A DNA stretch of 64,000 nucleotides from Chryseobacterium sp. JM1 (GTDB taxonomy: Bacteria > Bacteroidota > Bacteroidia > Flavobacteriales > Weeksellaceae): assembly GCF_000737715.1 (NCBI RefSeq), contig NZ_JPRN01000010.1, positions 1 to 64,000 of the forward strand. Reading direction: 5' to 3'. The notes under the pieces were generated by a model, which searched no databases, was not told where the DNA came from, and worked only from the letters and a program-made list of their open reading frames with translations. Made by a program: the position numbers and the translations under genes. Below are positions 26,908-35,049 of the stretch, piece by piece. Positions within the stretch are counted from its first letter, which is position 1; every line of letters begins with the position of its first letter.

Positions 26908-27981
26908 TCATATAACTTCTTTCCCGGTTTGATTTTTCAGACAAAGTTTAACCTTATAAGACGTCTTCGTTTCTTCAATTTCCAATTGATGTTTTTTTGG
27001 ATATAATAAATCCAGTTGTTTCCGGACGTTTTCTAAGCCAATTTTAGATTTGTCTGAAATTCGGGCCAATTCATTTTGAGGTTTTGTATTCTCAATACTA
27101 AAAATAATTTGTCCTTTTTTGCTTTCTAAATTCAACCTGATTGTTGCTTTTTCAGTTTCATTGATTACACCATGCTTAAAAGCATTTTCAATAAAAGTCA
27201 ATACAATCAAAGGCGAAATTTTATTCGTTTCCTGAATATCTTTCGTAAATACAATATCCAATCTGTTTTCGTCATAACGTAGTTTTTCCAAAGCAATATA
27301 ATTCTCAATCAGCGTAATTTCTTTTTCCACAGAAACATAATCTTCATTGCAGCGATATAAAACAAAGTCTAAAATCTCAGATAATTTAGCAATGACCTCA
27401 GGTGCCTTATCATCTTTTTTTAGGGTTAAAGTATATAAATTATTTAAAGTATTGAACAAGAAATGAGGATTCAGCTGGTTTTTCAGCACCTTTAATTCTA
27501 TTGATCTTTTTTCTTCTTCCAATTTTAAAAGACGCTGTTGTTTGCGATTAAAGCTGATAAATCCTAAAATAATAACGGGATATGTGATAAAGGAAAACTC
27601 TCTTAATATCAATTTACCCGAAGTAAGACGTTCACGAACCGTCATTGTATGCCCAAGCCAATCATCGAAGAAAGTCGGAAATCTGGGTTCCAGATAATAA
27701 AATTTTAAAATTATTAAAAAAGCAAAAACAATATAAAGCCAGCCTAAGGCAGAAATTATGAAAAGTAAATATCTTTTTTTATTTAACGTTTCCGGAATAA
27801 TCCAATATATCAAACCGTAAGCAACAGCGGCCTGTGCTAAAATTTTACAGGAATAAACAACAATGAATGCATAAGAATCTTCATTGTCCGATTTATTTGA
27901 AAAGAAAAACAGTAAAAAGAAAATCCAGTATAAGCAATGAAGCGCCGTCCTTTTTAAGTCAATTTTCTTAATAAAATTCAT
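26908..27981 (-). CDS. LytS/YehU-type membrane histidine kinase
   Basis: The protein starts at MNFIKKIDLK (27981). It has several N-terminal membrane segments (for example CLYWIFFLLFFF, ILAQAAVAYGLIYWI, LLFIISALGWLYIVFAFLIIL), then a coiled linker, and a kinase domain with NPHFLFNTLNNLYTL (phospho-accepting His) and FIENAFKHGV (ATP site Asn). It lacks the usual HisKA dimer domain, typical of LytS/YehU kinases. It is partner of the downstream LytTR regulator. The signal sensed is unknown. Confidence 0.9.
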   Translation of the reverse strand: MNFIKKIDLKRTALHCLYWIFFLLFFFSNKSDNEDSYAFIVVYSCKILAQAAVAYGLIYWIIPETLNKKRYLLFIISALGWLYIVFAFLIILKFYYLEPRFPTFFDDWLGHTMTVRERLTSGKLILREFSFITYPVIILGFISFNRKQQRLLKLEEEKRSIELKVLKNQLNPHFLFNTLNNLYTLTLKKDDKAPEVIAKLSEILDFVLYRCNEDYVSVEKEITLIENYIALEKLRYDENRLDIVFTKDIQETNKISPLIVLTFIENAFKHGVINETEKATIRLNLESKKGQIIFSIENTKPQNELARISDKSKIGLENVRKQLDLLYPKKHQLEIEETKTSYKVKLCLKNQTGKEVI

Positions 27982-28011
27982 TATATATTTTAATTGACGG
28001 CAAAGTAACAA

Positions 28012-28281
28012 AATATAGGAGTAAAGTCCGATAATTAATCTGAATAGCCTGTTTTAGCTTATAAAAACCGCATTTCAGCACATGAATTCAATAAAATTTA
28101 AAAATCGATTATATGAATGCTTAAACAGGTTCTTCAACGGTTCTCAAAACAGGATCATAATGACATGGTTATATTCGCTTAAAATAACAAAATGATCAAA
28201 TTTATTATTCTACTGGCAGCATAGTTAAGTACTATAATAAAACCCCTTTTTAACGGGAAATGATTAAACCAACAAAACGAA
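28012..28281. other. Divergent intergenic, 270 bp
   Basis: Lies between the minus-strand kinase gene and the plus-strand SMP-30-like gene and should hold promoters in both directions. No specific site was fixed. Confidence 0.35.
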
Positions 28282-29370
28282 ATGAAAAAAGTAATTACAA
28301 ATGCAATTGGTATTCTGATTATATTGAATGCCTTAAACCTGTTTTCACAAGAGCGCAAACAAGAAATAGTATACAGCAAACCTTCTAAACTCATAAAGCC
28401 GACCTTGTTTGCTGATTTGGGAGAAACAAACCAAACGCCGGACGGGATGGCCTTAGATAAAAAAGGCAATCTATTTTTATCGATCACCAATCCAATTTCA
28501 TTTGATCAATATGGAAGCAGAATTCTAACTTTTAATAAAAACGATAAACCAGTCATTTGGTTTGATCAACTCCCATTACATCCTATTACTAAAAAAGTAC
28601 ATCCAATGGGAATGGAGTTTGGTCCCGATGGAAATTTATATATAATGGATAATCAGTTTTTTACAGGAAATGAAAATTTTTCAAGATTGATTCGGATTAA
28701 TGTAAAAGACGGGAAACCGGTAAATGCTGAAGTTTTGGTTGAAGGCTTTAATTTCGGAGAAGCCGTAAGATGGTATAAAAACCGGGTTTATATAACAGAT
28801 GCTTTATTTAAAAACAGAAGAGAAAGCGGAATTTACAGTTTTTCATTGGAACAATTAAATTCTAAAAATATCACTTTAGATGCAGCCAATAAAAAAAATT
28901 ATATCATTGCCACTTTTACTTTAAAATCAGAAGTTACGAAAAACACGATAGGAATTGACGGGATCGCTTTTGATAAAAAAGGAAATTTGTACGCAGGAAA
29001 TTTTGGAGATGGCGTTATTAATAAACTAGAATTTGACAAAGACGGAAAAGTAAAATCGAATACAATAGTTTTCGATTCAGACCAGTTAAAATGCTGTGAC
29101 GGTTTTTTTTATGACGAAAAAAGAAATTCGATTTTTATCGCCAATTATGAGAACAACAGTGTGCATCAGCTTAACTTAGATACCAATACCATTTCGCTGA
29201 TTTGGGAAAATGACAATGCAGACGGTTCCGATGGAAAACTGGATAATCCTTGTGAAACTATTATCTATAAAGGGAAATTATTAGTAGTTAATTATGATAC
29301 TTTTCAAGGAGAAAAAAATAAAGAAGCAGATACTTTTCATACAATATCAAGCTTTGATCTGGAAAATTGA
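28282..29370 (+). CDS. SMP-30/gluconolactonase-like secreted protein
   Basis: The protein has 362 residues. It has a signal peptide (MKKVITNAIGILIILNALNLFSQ) and repeated beta-propeller blades with TPDGMALDKKGNLFLS, GMEFGPDGNLYIMDNQ and GIDGIAFDKKGNLYAGNFGDG. The pattern of Asp/Gly/Asn turns is that of SMP-30/gluconolactonase/NHL-like proteins, which hydrolyse lactones or bind ligands. The true substrate is unknown. It is divergent from the two-component genes and could be a target. Confidence 0.8.
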   Translation: MKKVITNAIGILIILNALNLFSQERKQEIVYSKPSKLIKPTLFADLGETNQTPDGMALDKKGNLFLSITNPISFDQYGSRILTFNKNDKPVIWFDQLPLHPITKKVHPMGMEFGPDGNLYIMDNQFFTGNENFSRLIRINVKDGKPVNAEVLVEGFNFGEAVRWYKNRVYITDALFKNRRESGIYSFSLEQLNSKNITLDAANKKNYIIATFTLKSEVTKNTIGIDGIAFDKKGNLYAGNFGDGVINKLEFDKDGKVKSNTIVFDSDQLKCCDGFFYDEKRNSIFIANYENNSVHQLNLDTNTISLIWENDNADGSDGKLDNPCETIIYKGKLLVVNYDTFQGEKNKEADTFHTISSFDLEN

Positions 29371-29473
29371 ATTGAGGTTAAATAAATACTAAGAAAAAAA
29401 ACAAATCACGTAATTAAACTAACGGCATCAAGTCGGCCATAAAAGTATTCGATAATGTTACTTTCATACTCAC

Positions 29474-29501
29474 AAAACTCACAATTTTATGGTGAGTTTT
29501 T
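29474..29501 (+). terminator. Hairpin terminator after SMP-30-like gene
   Basis: AAAACTCACAAT...GTGAGTTTTT has a stem of about 9 bp with a T-run. It resembles the GACTCACAAT hairpins of the tRNA-tail array, so it may be a relic of that unit rather than the dedicated terminator. Confidence 0.5.
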
Positions 29502-29844
29502 CTGTTTATGCCTTTCCATTTTACAAAATTTAATCTTCCTGAAATAAAATCCATTAAAACAGATTACGTGCAAAACTTGCTGAAAGTTTTATTTTTTTTA
29601 CGCAAATAAAATTATTATGACATTTTATAAAGAAAAGCAAAGGTGGAATCAATTTCATTGATTCTGATGAAGATAACGGATATATCATAATTTTAAAAAA
29701 TTCACGCAGATTAATCAGATGAGGCAGATTTTCAGTATTATAGATCGGCTTGATCTGTAAAATCTGCGAGAGTAAAAATGAGATTGCTATACAATTTAAA
29801 TGACACGAATCTGGTTTTAAATTTCCCACAGAATACATGGTCAA

Positions 29845-29886
29845 CAGGTTCGGATCTTTTCGAACTCATTTAAGGAGACGCCATTT
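29845..29886 (+). repeat. Decayed tRNA tail with array-type flank
   Basis: CAGGTTCGGATC then CTCATTTAAGGAGACGC aligns with the last unit of array 1, CAGGTTCGAATC then CTCTTAAGGAGACAC. Mismatches are several, so this is a degraded copy. It suggests that the 25.7-29.9 kb block could be a further integrated or duplicated segment. Confidence 0.45.
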
Positions 29887-29945
29887 GACAGCTATCACAT
29901 AAAGCTTGGCCGCACTTTTACAACAAGCCAAAAGGTATAATTGGG

Positions 29946-31034
29946 TTAATTGACAGCCGCCTCCTTGCCAAATTTTTTCAGCGTTAGAAAATGGGAGCGC
30001 AGCGCGGATGAAAAGCTCTTATTTTCATTGTAAGGCAAATTGAACTCTATTGCTGTCTTTTTCACAATCACGGAGATCTCTCCATAATGTATGTGGCAGA
30101 CTTTAGGAAACAGGTGATGCTCGATCTGTCTGTTCAGTCCACCCAGGAAAAATGCTGCGAGCTTATTGTGTGTTGCGAAATTCGCTGTCGTACGCATCTG
30201 ATGTTCCGCCCAAGCTTCTTCTATCTGCCCTGCTTCGTTCGGTAACGGGAAAGTGGTTCCTTCAACAACGTGGGCCAGCTGAAACACCAGTCCCATCGTC
30301 AGGCCTTCTGCAATATGCAAAACCAGAAAGCCGATCAGAAACTGCCACCAACTTACATCCAGCACCAATAAAGGCAATACGATAAAAAGGAAGTAATAGA
30401 GCGCTTTAAAGAAAAATAAATTGAAATACTCACGCTTAGGATGTTTATTCTGATGTGCACCAATTTTTTTCTGGAAAAATTTCACATAATCCTTACGGAA
30501 TACCCATGACAGGGATGCCAGACTGTAAAGCGGAAAGGCGTACCAATGCTGGTACCGCTGAATTCGATTTACTTCATCTTCTTCAGCAATACGGATCAAT
30601 CCCGGGGCGATCTCAATGTCTTCATCGTGTCCGGGGATATTGGTATAGGTATGGTGAACCAGATTATGAGTGATGCTCCAAACGTATGGATTGGCACCGA
30701 TCAGATTAAAAATAAATCCGAACAGTTTATTCACCTTTTTATTACCTGAAAGGGAACCGTGTATAGCGTCGTGGCATACATTGAAACCCACAAAGGCACT
30801 AAACATACCCAGAGCCGCTGCCAATGGTAAGAGCATCCAGACAGGCATCAGGCCTGAAATGATGACAAGGTAAATCCCTATAAACCCTGTAAGGAAAAAT
30901 ATAGTTTTTCCCCACATATGGGCATTGGCGTGTTGACTTCTTTGATTCTGACTGAAAAATTCGTCTACCCTGCTCCTGAGGGTTGCATAAAAATGAGAAC
31001 CGGAAGCCGACGAGAATTTTACTTTTTGCGACAT
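29946..31034 (-). CDS. Membrane fatty acid desaturase (front-end type)
   Basis: The protein has 362 residues. The three histidine boxes are present: HDAIH (88-92), HNLVHH (123-128) and QIEHH near residue 308, plus NVCHDAIHGSLSG. Several membrane helices (for example WGKTIFFLTGFIGIYLVII and LYYFLFIVLPLLVLDVSWW). The first His of the last box is replaced by Gln, as in delta-6/front-end and acyl-lipid desaturases. It introduces a double bond in membrane acyl chains and may help cold adaptation. Its own promoter box TATATTTG is at 31138-31145. Confidence 0.9.
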   Translation of the reverse strand: MSQKVKFSSASGSHFYATLRSRVDEFFSQNQRSQHANAHMWGKTIFFLTGFIGIYLVIISGLMPVWMLLPLAAALGMFSAFVGFNVCHDAIHGSLSGNKKVNKLFGFIFNLIGANPYVWSITHNLVHHTYTNIPGHDEDIEIAPGLIRIAEEDEVNRIQRYQHWYAFPLYSLASLSWVFRKDYVKFFQKKIGAHQNKHPKREYFNLFFFKALYYFLFIVLPLLVLDVSWWQFLIGFLVLHIAEGLTMGLVFQLAHVVEGTTFPLPNEAGQIEEAWAEHQMRTTANFATHNKLAAFFLGGLNRQIEHHLFPKVCHIHYGEISVIVKKTAIEFNLPYNENKSFSSALRSHFLTLKKFGKEAAVN

Positions 31035-31488
31035 AACATATCTTGTTTGATCTACCTGACGCGAACAAACAGATGTGCTAAAATCGGGTGTTGGAATAAG
31101 GAGGGTATTGAGATTTCCGGCACATTACCGGATTGTACAAATATAACGTATTAATTGTTCATTTATTATAACTTAAATAAATCCACAATATAAAACTGAG
31201 TCGTTACTTGGATTAATTGCCTCTTTTACCTTCTGAAAGCGTATGTTTTTATGGTGAGCTTCAGCGTTTGTACTTATTCGAGACTGGCAAATTTGCTCCT
31301 AAAATCTCCAAATTGATTCCACTGTATTCAATCCAAACTCCCAAAATGACAATTCGTCACTACTCTATTCACCGGCACTATTTTCGTCATTCTCATAAAT
31401 AATTCACACAGAAGAGTAACATTACTTAATAAAATAACACCAATCAAAGAAAACCATAGAAAATTTATCAACCTGTAAATTTTAATGA
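31035..31488. other. Divergent intergenic, 454 bp
   Basis: Contains the desaturase -7 candidate and otherwise no gene. The plus-strand operon at 31489 should also start from here. Confidence 0.35.
31138..31145 (-). promoter_or_regulatory. Candidate -7 box for desaturase
   Basis: TATATTTG on the minus strand matches TAnnTTTG and lies about 105 bp upstream of the start. It is a motif match only. Confidence 0.4.
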
Positions 31489-32766
31489 ATGAAAAAAATA
31501 CTTTACAGTTTTATCATTTCCGTTATCGCCATTTTTGTCCTGAACAAAATCATATACCAGGAAATTCCTGAGAAAGACACCAAAGAACAGCTCTCTGAAA
31601 TCCAGCGTTACAAACATCCTTTGAAAAGTATTTCTATGGAATCCCGTGACAACAGCGATCTGAAAATATTTGATTCTATTCTAAAGGATAATAAAATTTT
31701 AATACTCGGGGAAAACACCCATATTGACGGATCGACTTCTGAGGCTAAAAGCCGACTTATCAAATATCTTCATGAAAATATGAACTATAATGTTGTGCTT
31801 TACGAAGCGGGACAGTACGACACCTGGATCTTGAACGAAGAAATGAAGCATCATAAACTTAAAACTTCTGCAGATTCCATCGGAGGTCTGGGGCTTTTCG
31901 GATACTGGTGGGGTGCTAAAGAAAGCCAGCCACTGATACAGTATTATCAAAAAACCAAAACAACTGCTAACCCTATTGAACTGGGAGGTTTTGATATTCA
32001 ATTTTCGGGAGGTGTACTGGCATTCAAGCGTGGAAAGCTATTAAAAGATTTTTTAAGCCGCAATAACATCGATATTAAGACCTTCCCCATTCTCAACAAA
32101 CGTACTGATGAGCTTAATAATTTTATTTATAAAAGATACATCAACAAGGTTTTAAAAGGAAATCAAAAGAATGAATTTCTACAGGAACTTACCAGACTTG
32201 AACAGGCTGTTTTAAAACTGGAAAAAACACCTGAAAATATAGTATACGCCCGATATTTTCGGGATATAAAGGATAATTTGACCAAGAATTGGAAATATAA
32301 GCCAGGATCTATGCCGAGCATGCATTTTAGGGATTCACTGATGGCTAAGAATCTTATGTATCAGATTGATTCTGTTTATAAGGATAAAAAGGTCATCGTA
32401 TGGTGCGCGAATATTCACTCTTTTGCGGAAAGATACAATAAAGACTATCTCCCCTTAGGTGCCTATATCCGTAATCAATATGGAAACTCAGCCTATATTA
32501 TTGATTTTTCTTCATATGCCCAACAAAATAACAATGGAAGCATTTCTGACAAGCCTGGAAAATATGCCATTGAAAATGTATTTCACAGGACAAAAACTCC
32601 GTATTTCTTTCTTAACCTGAGAAATATTCCGGAAAGCTCATTCCTGAAGAAAGAATTTGTATCGACCATCAACCAGAAAACAGACATGAAAAAGAACTGG
32701 AGCCGCTCTTTTGACGGAATCTTTTATATAGACATCAATACTGTTTTAACACCCATCAAGAAATAA
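31489..32766 (+). CDS. Erythromycin-esterase-like protein, membrane-anchored
   Basis: The protein has 425 residues. The N-terminal hydrophobic segment (SFIISVIAIFVLNKIIY) is a signal anchor, so the domain is probably periplasmic. Motifs of the erythromycin esterase/EreA family are seen: ILGENTHIDG (near 73, the GExTHG signature), YEAGQYD, FRDSLMAKNL and VIVWCANIHSF. Such proteins hydrolyse macrolide lactones or unknown substrates; the Bacteroidota forms are poorly characterised. It overlaps the ABC ATPase start by one base (TAATG), so the genes are translationally coupled. Confidence 0.8.
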   Translation: MKKILYSFIISVIAIFVLNKIIYQEIPEKDTKEQLSEIQRYKHPLKSISMESRDNSDLKIFDSILKDNKILILGENTHIDGSTSEAKSRLIKYLHENMNYNVVLYEAGQYDTWILNEEMKHHKLKTSADSIGGLGLFGYWWGAKESQPLIQYYQKTKTTANPIELGGFDIQFSGGVLAFKRGKLLKDFLSRNNIDIKTFPILNKRTDELNNFIYKRYINKVLKGNQKNEFLQELTRLEQAVLKLEKTPENIVYARYFRDIKDNLTKNWKYKPGSMPSMHFRDSLMAKNLMYQIDSVYKDKKVIVWCANIHSFAERYNKDYLPLGAYIRNQYGNSAYIIDFSSYAQQNNNGSISDKPGKYAIENVFHRTKTPYFFLNLRNIPESSFLKKEFVSTINQKTDMKKNWSRSFDGIFYIDINTVLTPIKK

Positions 32767-33668
32767 TGGAAAGCATCACTACTAAAGACCTGAGTTATAC
32801 CATAGGTTCTAAAGTTATTTTAAATAACATCAGCCTGAACGTTCCGGAAGGAAGCATCTATGGCTACCTGGGAAGAAACGGAGCCGGAAAATCGACGACG
32901 ATAAAGCTGCTTCTGGGACTTCTGGAGGAAACCGGTGATAAAATATTTATTCAGAATAAGAGTTTAAAACAAAACCGCACAGAAATTCTCGCCTCAACAG
33001 GAAACCTGATAGAATCGCCTTGTTTTTATACGAAGCTGACGGTTTTTGAAAATTTAAAATATCTGGATATTATCTACGGAAAGGGAAGTAAAAGAATTGA
33101 CGAAGTTCTGGAACTGGTAGATCTTCACAAGGAAAAGAAAAAGAAAGCCAGCGCCCTATCGATGGGTATGAAACAGCGATTGGGAATTGCAATGGCAATA
33201 TTTCATGACCCCAAACTGCTGATTCTGGATGAGCCTCTGAACGGTCTGGACCCTCAGGGAATTTTTGAAATGAGAAAGCTTTTCCAGCATCTGAACGAGC
33301 AGGGCAAAACTATTTTCCTGTCGAGTCATATCCTGAGCGAATTGGAGAAAACGGCTACACACATCGGAATTATTGAAGGTGGGAAGATGGTTTTCCAGGG
33401 GACGAAGAATGAACTTCTGAGCCAGGTGGAAAAAGACGTGGTTCTGAGAGTAAACAATACCGAAAAAGCTATTTCTGTCCTGCAGGAATCTTTTCCTGTC
33501 TCAGTAAACAGTCCCAATAAGATTTCGGTAAGGGCGAACGATGACGAAAAGTTTAATTTACTTTTAAAGACAGCGATTGACAACGGAATTGAGATCTACG
33601 ATATAGAATCTCAGAGCACGAATCTTGAACAGATCTTCATTAACCTAATTTCTAAAAACCATGACTAA
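32766..33668 (+). CDS. ABC transporter ATPase (BcrA-like)
   Basis: The protein has 300 residues. Walker A GRNGAGKST, signature LSMGMKQRL, Walker B LLILDEPLNGLDP and the H-loop SSH are present. The sequence fits ABC-2-type bacteriocin or drug export ATPases. It overlaps the permease by 8 bp and the preceding esterase-like gene by 1 bp. Partner in an efflux or self-protection operon. Confidence 0.9.
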   Translation: MESITTKDLSYTIGSKVILNNISLNVPEGSIYGYLGRNGAGKSTTIKLLLGLLEETGDKIFIQNKSLKQNRTEILASTGNLIESPCFYTKLTVFENLKYLDIIYGKGSKRIDEVLELVDLHKEKKKKASALSMGMKQRLGIAMAIFHDPKLLILDEPLNGLDPQGIFEMRKLFQHLNEQGKTIFLSSHILSELEKTATHIGIIEGGKMVFQGTKNELLSQVEKDVVLRVNNTEKAISVLQESFPVSVNSPNKISVRANDDEKFNLLLKTAIDNGIEIYDIESQSTNLEQIFINLISKNHD

Positions 33669-34431
33669 TACTTTCTATAAAGCCTTTTCTTCCGAGCAGT
33701 ACAAACTTTCCAAGAACAGGGAAATATTCGGGATATTGCTGCTTCCCGCTCTTATTATTATAGCTTTTGACCTTTATTATGTCTACGGGCTCCTCACCGA
33801 AGGTATCGAAGTGGGAACAGTAAATCCATGGAAAATGGTATTGGGAAAGACGGTGTCATTATTTCTTTATATGCTCTATCCTATTTTGGTTTCTCTATTC
33901 GTACATGCCTGTTGTGACGTAGAATACAGAAATAATAATTATAAGATTCTGTTTACCATACCGGTTTCAAAATCAAAAATATTTGTTTCAAAAGTATTGT
34001 TTATCCTGATAACGGTTGGGTTTTCGATGATTTTAACTTACCTGGTTTTTCTTCTGAGTGGTTATTTCCTGAGTGTTATTTTCCCGGAGCTTGGGTTTCA
34101 GAATTATGATTTCAGAGAGGTGGTATTCTATGTTTTTCTGAAATTTTCTATCACACTTTCTGCCATCGCTATGATACAACTCACTCTGAGTCTGGTATTC
34201 AAAAATTTTATTTATCCGATAGGCTTCAGCATGTTTATGCTTATTTTTTCAGGGCTTATGAATGAGAAAAAGTTTTCAGATTTTCTGGTGTATACGGAAG
34301 GTTCTAAACTTTTCGGAAATTTAATGTACGAAAATATTTCTTTTGAACGGCTGGATTACTGCAATATAGCCGCCGTATTTATTTTTGCTGCCGTGAGTTT
34401 TTACTTATTTGTAAGGAAGAAAGGGGTTTAA
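33661..34431 (+). CDS. ABC-2-type permease
   Basis: The protein has 256 residues and about six membrane helices (for example IFGILLLPALIIIAFDLYYVY, VLFILITVGFSMILTYLVFLLSG, FIFAAVSFYLFV). It is the membrane half of the exporter with the preceding ATPase. Substrate unknown. The operon begins with the esterase-like gene, suggesting linked resistance to an antibiotic-like compound. Confidence 0.85.
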   Translation: MTNTFYKAFSSEQYKLSKNREIFGILLLPALIIIAFDLYYVYGLLTEGIEVGTVNPWKMVLGKTVSLFLYMLYPILVSLFVHACCDVEYRNNNYKILFTIPVSKSKIFVSKVLFILITVGFSMILTYLVFLLSGYFLSVIFPELGFQNYDFREVVFYVFLKFSITLSAIAMIQLTLSLVFKNFIYPIGFSMFMLIFSGLMNEKKFSDFLVYTEGSKLFGNLMYENISFERLDYCNIAAVFIFAAVSFYLFVRKKGV

Positions 34432-34441
34432 ATAATAAAAA

Positions 34442-34473
34442 TCGCTCTCCGGTTCTAAAACACCAAAGAGCGA
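34442..34473. terminator. Possible bidirectional hairpin
   Basis: TCGCTCT and AGAGCGA flank a loop of about 18 nt between convergent genes. Short stem and long loop, so weak evidence. Confidence 0.35.
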
Positions 34474-34491
34474 CAATCTATTTTCTAAATT

Positions 34492-34977
34492 TTACTTCGA
34501 AAATTTCTGTCTGCCTTTTATCTCCTTGAAAAGTTCTCCGTAAAGGCTTTCCAGTTCTTTTGGTGGAGCGCCGGAATCGAAAGTTGATGATTCGTATATC
34601 TTATCATCAGCTGTAATCAATAGAGTGGAAGCGAAAGCCCGGTCTCCAAACCTTCCTTCTGAAGGAGACTTTAATGAAGCTATTTTATCCAGATCGATCA
34701 GTTCAGCCTGTTTTACAATACTTTCCCAAGCTGAAGCAGACAAAACATCTGCCGAAACATTTCCGTTTACAGATGTGCTTCTGGAGCCTGGAGTAAATGT
34801 AATGATCCTGTTTGTACCTCTGGTCTGCTCCGTGATTTCAATCTTTTGAATCCTGGATTTTTTCTGTACGCCATTTGATGTAATGGTATCCGAACTTCCT
34901 TTTTGTTGAGAAGTACAATTCATATTAGACAAAACAAGGGGAATTAATGCAATTAACAATTTATAATTCATTTTCAT
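34492..34977 (-). CDS. Hypothetical lipoprotein-like exported protein
   Basis: The protein has 161 residues. The N-terminus (MKMNYKLLIALIPLVLSNMNC) looks like a lipoprotein signal with an atypical box around Cys21. The mature part has TNRIITFTPGSR and ESTFDSGAPPKELESLY, no known domain. It is convergent with the ABC operon. Function unknown. Confidence 0.6.
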   Translation of the reverse strand: MKMNYKLLIALIPLVLSNMNCTSQQKGSSDTITSNGVQKKSRIQKIEITEQTRGTNRIITFTPGSRSTSVNGNVSADVLSASAWESIVKQAELIDLDKIASLKSPSEGRFGDRAFASTLLITADDKIYESSTFDSGAPPKELESLYGELFKEIKGRQKFSK

Positions 34978-35017
34978 TGTTTTTTAGATTTTACCGAAAA
35001 TTATTAGTAAAAATAAA

Positions 35018-35025
35018 TATATTTG
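35018..35025 (+). promoter_or_regulatory. Candidate -7 box for M43 protease
   Basis: TATATTTG matches TAnnTTTG and lies 24 bp before the start at 35050. It is a motif match only. Confidence 0.4.
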
Positions 35026-35049
35026 TAAAATTAATTAAATTATATACAC

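Larger units (their letters stand above)
29371..29945. other. Intergenic, 575 bp, with terminator and decayed tRNA tail
   Basis: Holds a terminator-like hairpin (29474-29501), a reading GIKSAIKVFDN near 29,430 related to the frame before attR, and at 29845-29886 a degenerate match to the last unit of array 1 (CAGGTTCGGATC and, after it, TAAGGAGACGCCATTT). No intact gene. Confidence 0.45.

Noticed and set aside
27982..28011. Longer N-terminus for the LytS-type kinase
   Set aside because: The ten extra residues (MLLCRQLKYI) add nothing typical; MNFIKKIDLK gives the normal membrane start.
34442..34473. Strong terminator after the ABC operon
   Set aside because: Only a 7-bp stem with a long loop; kept as a weak feature, not as a finding.
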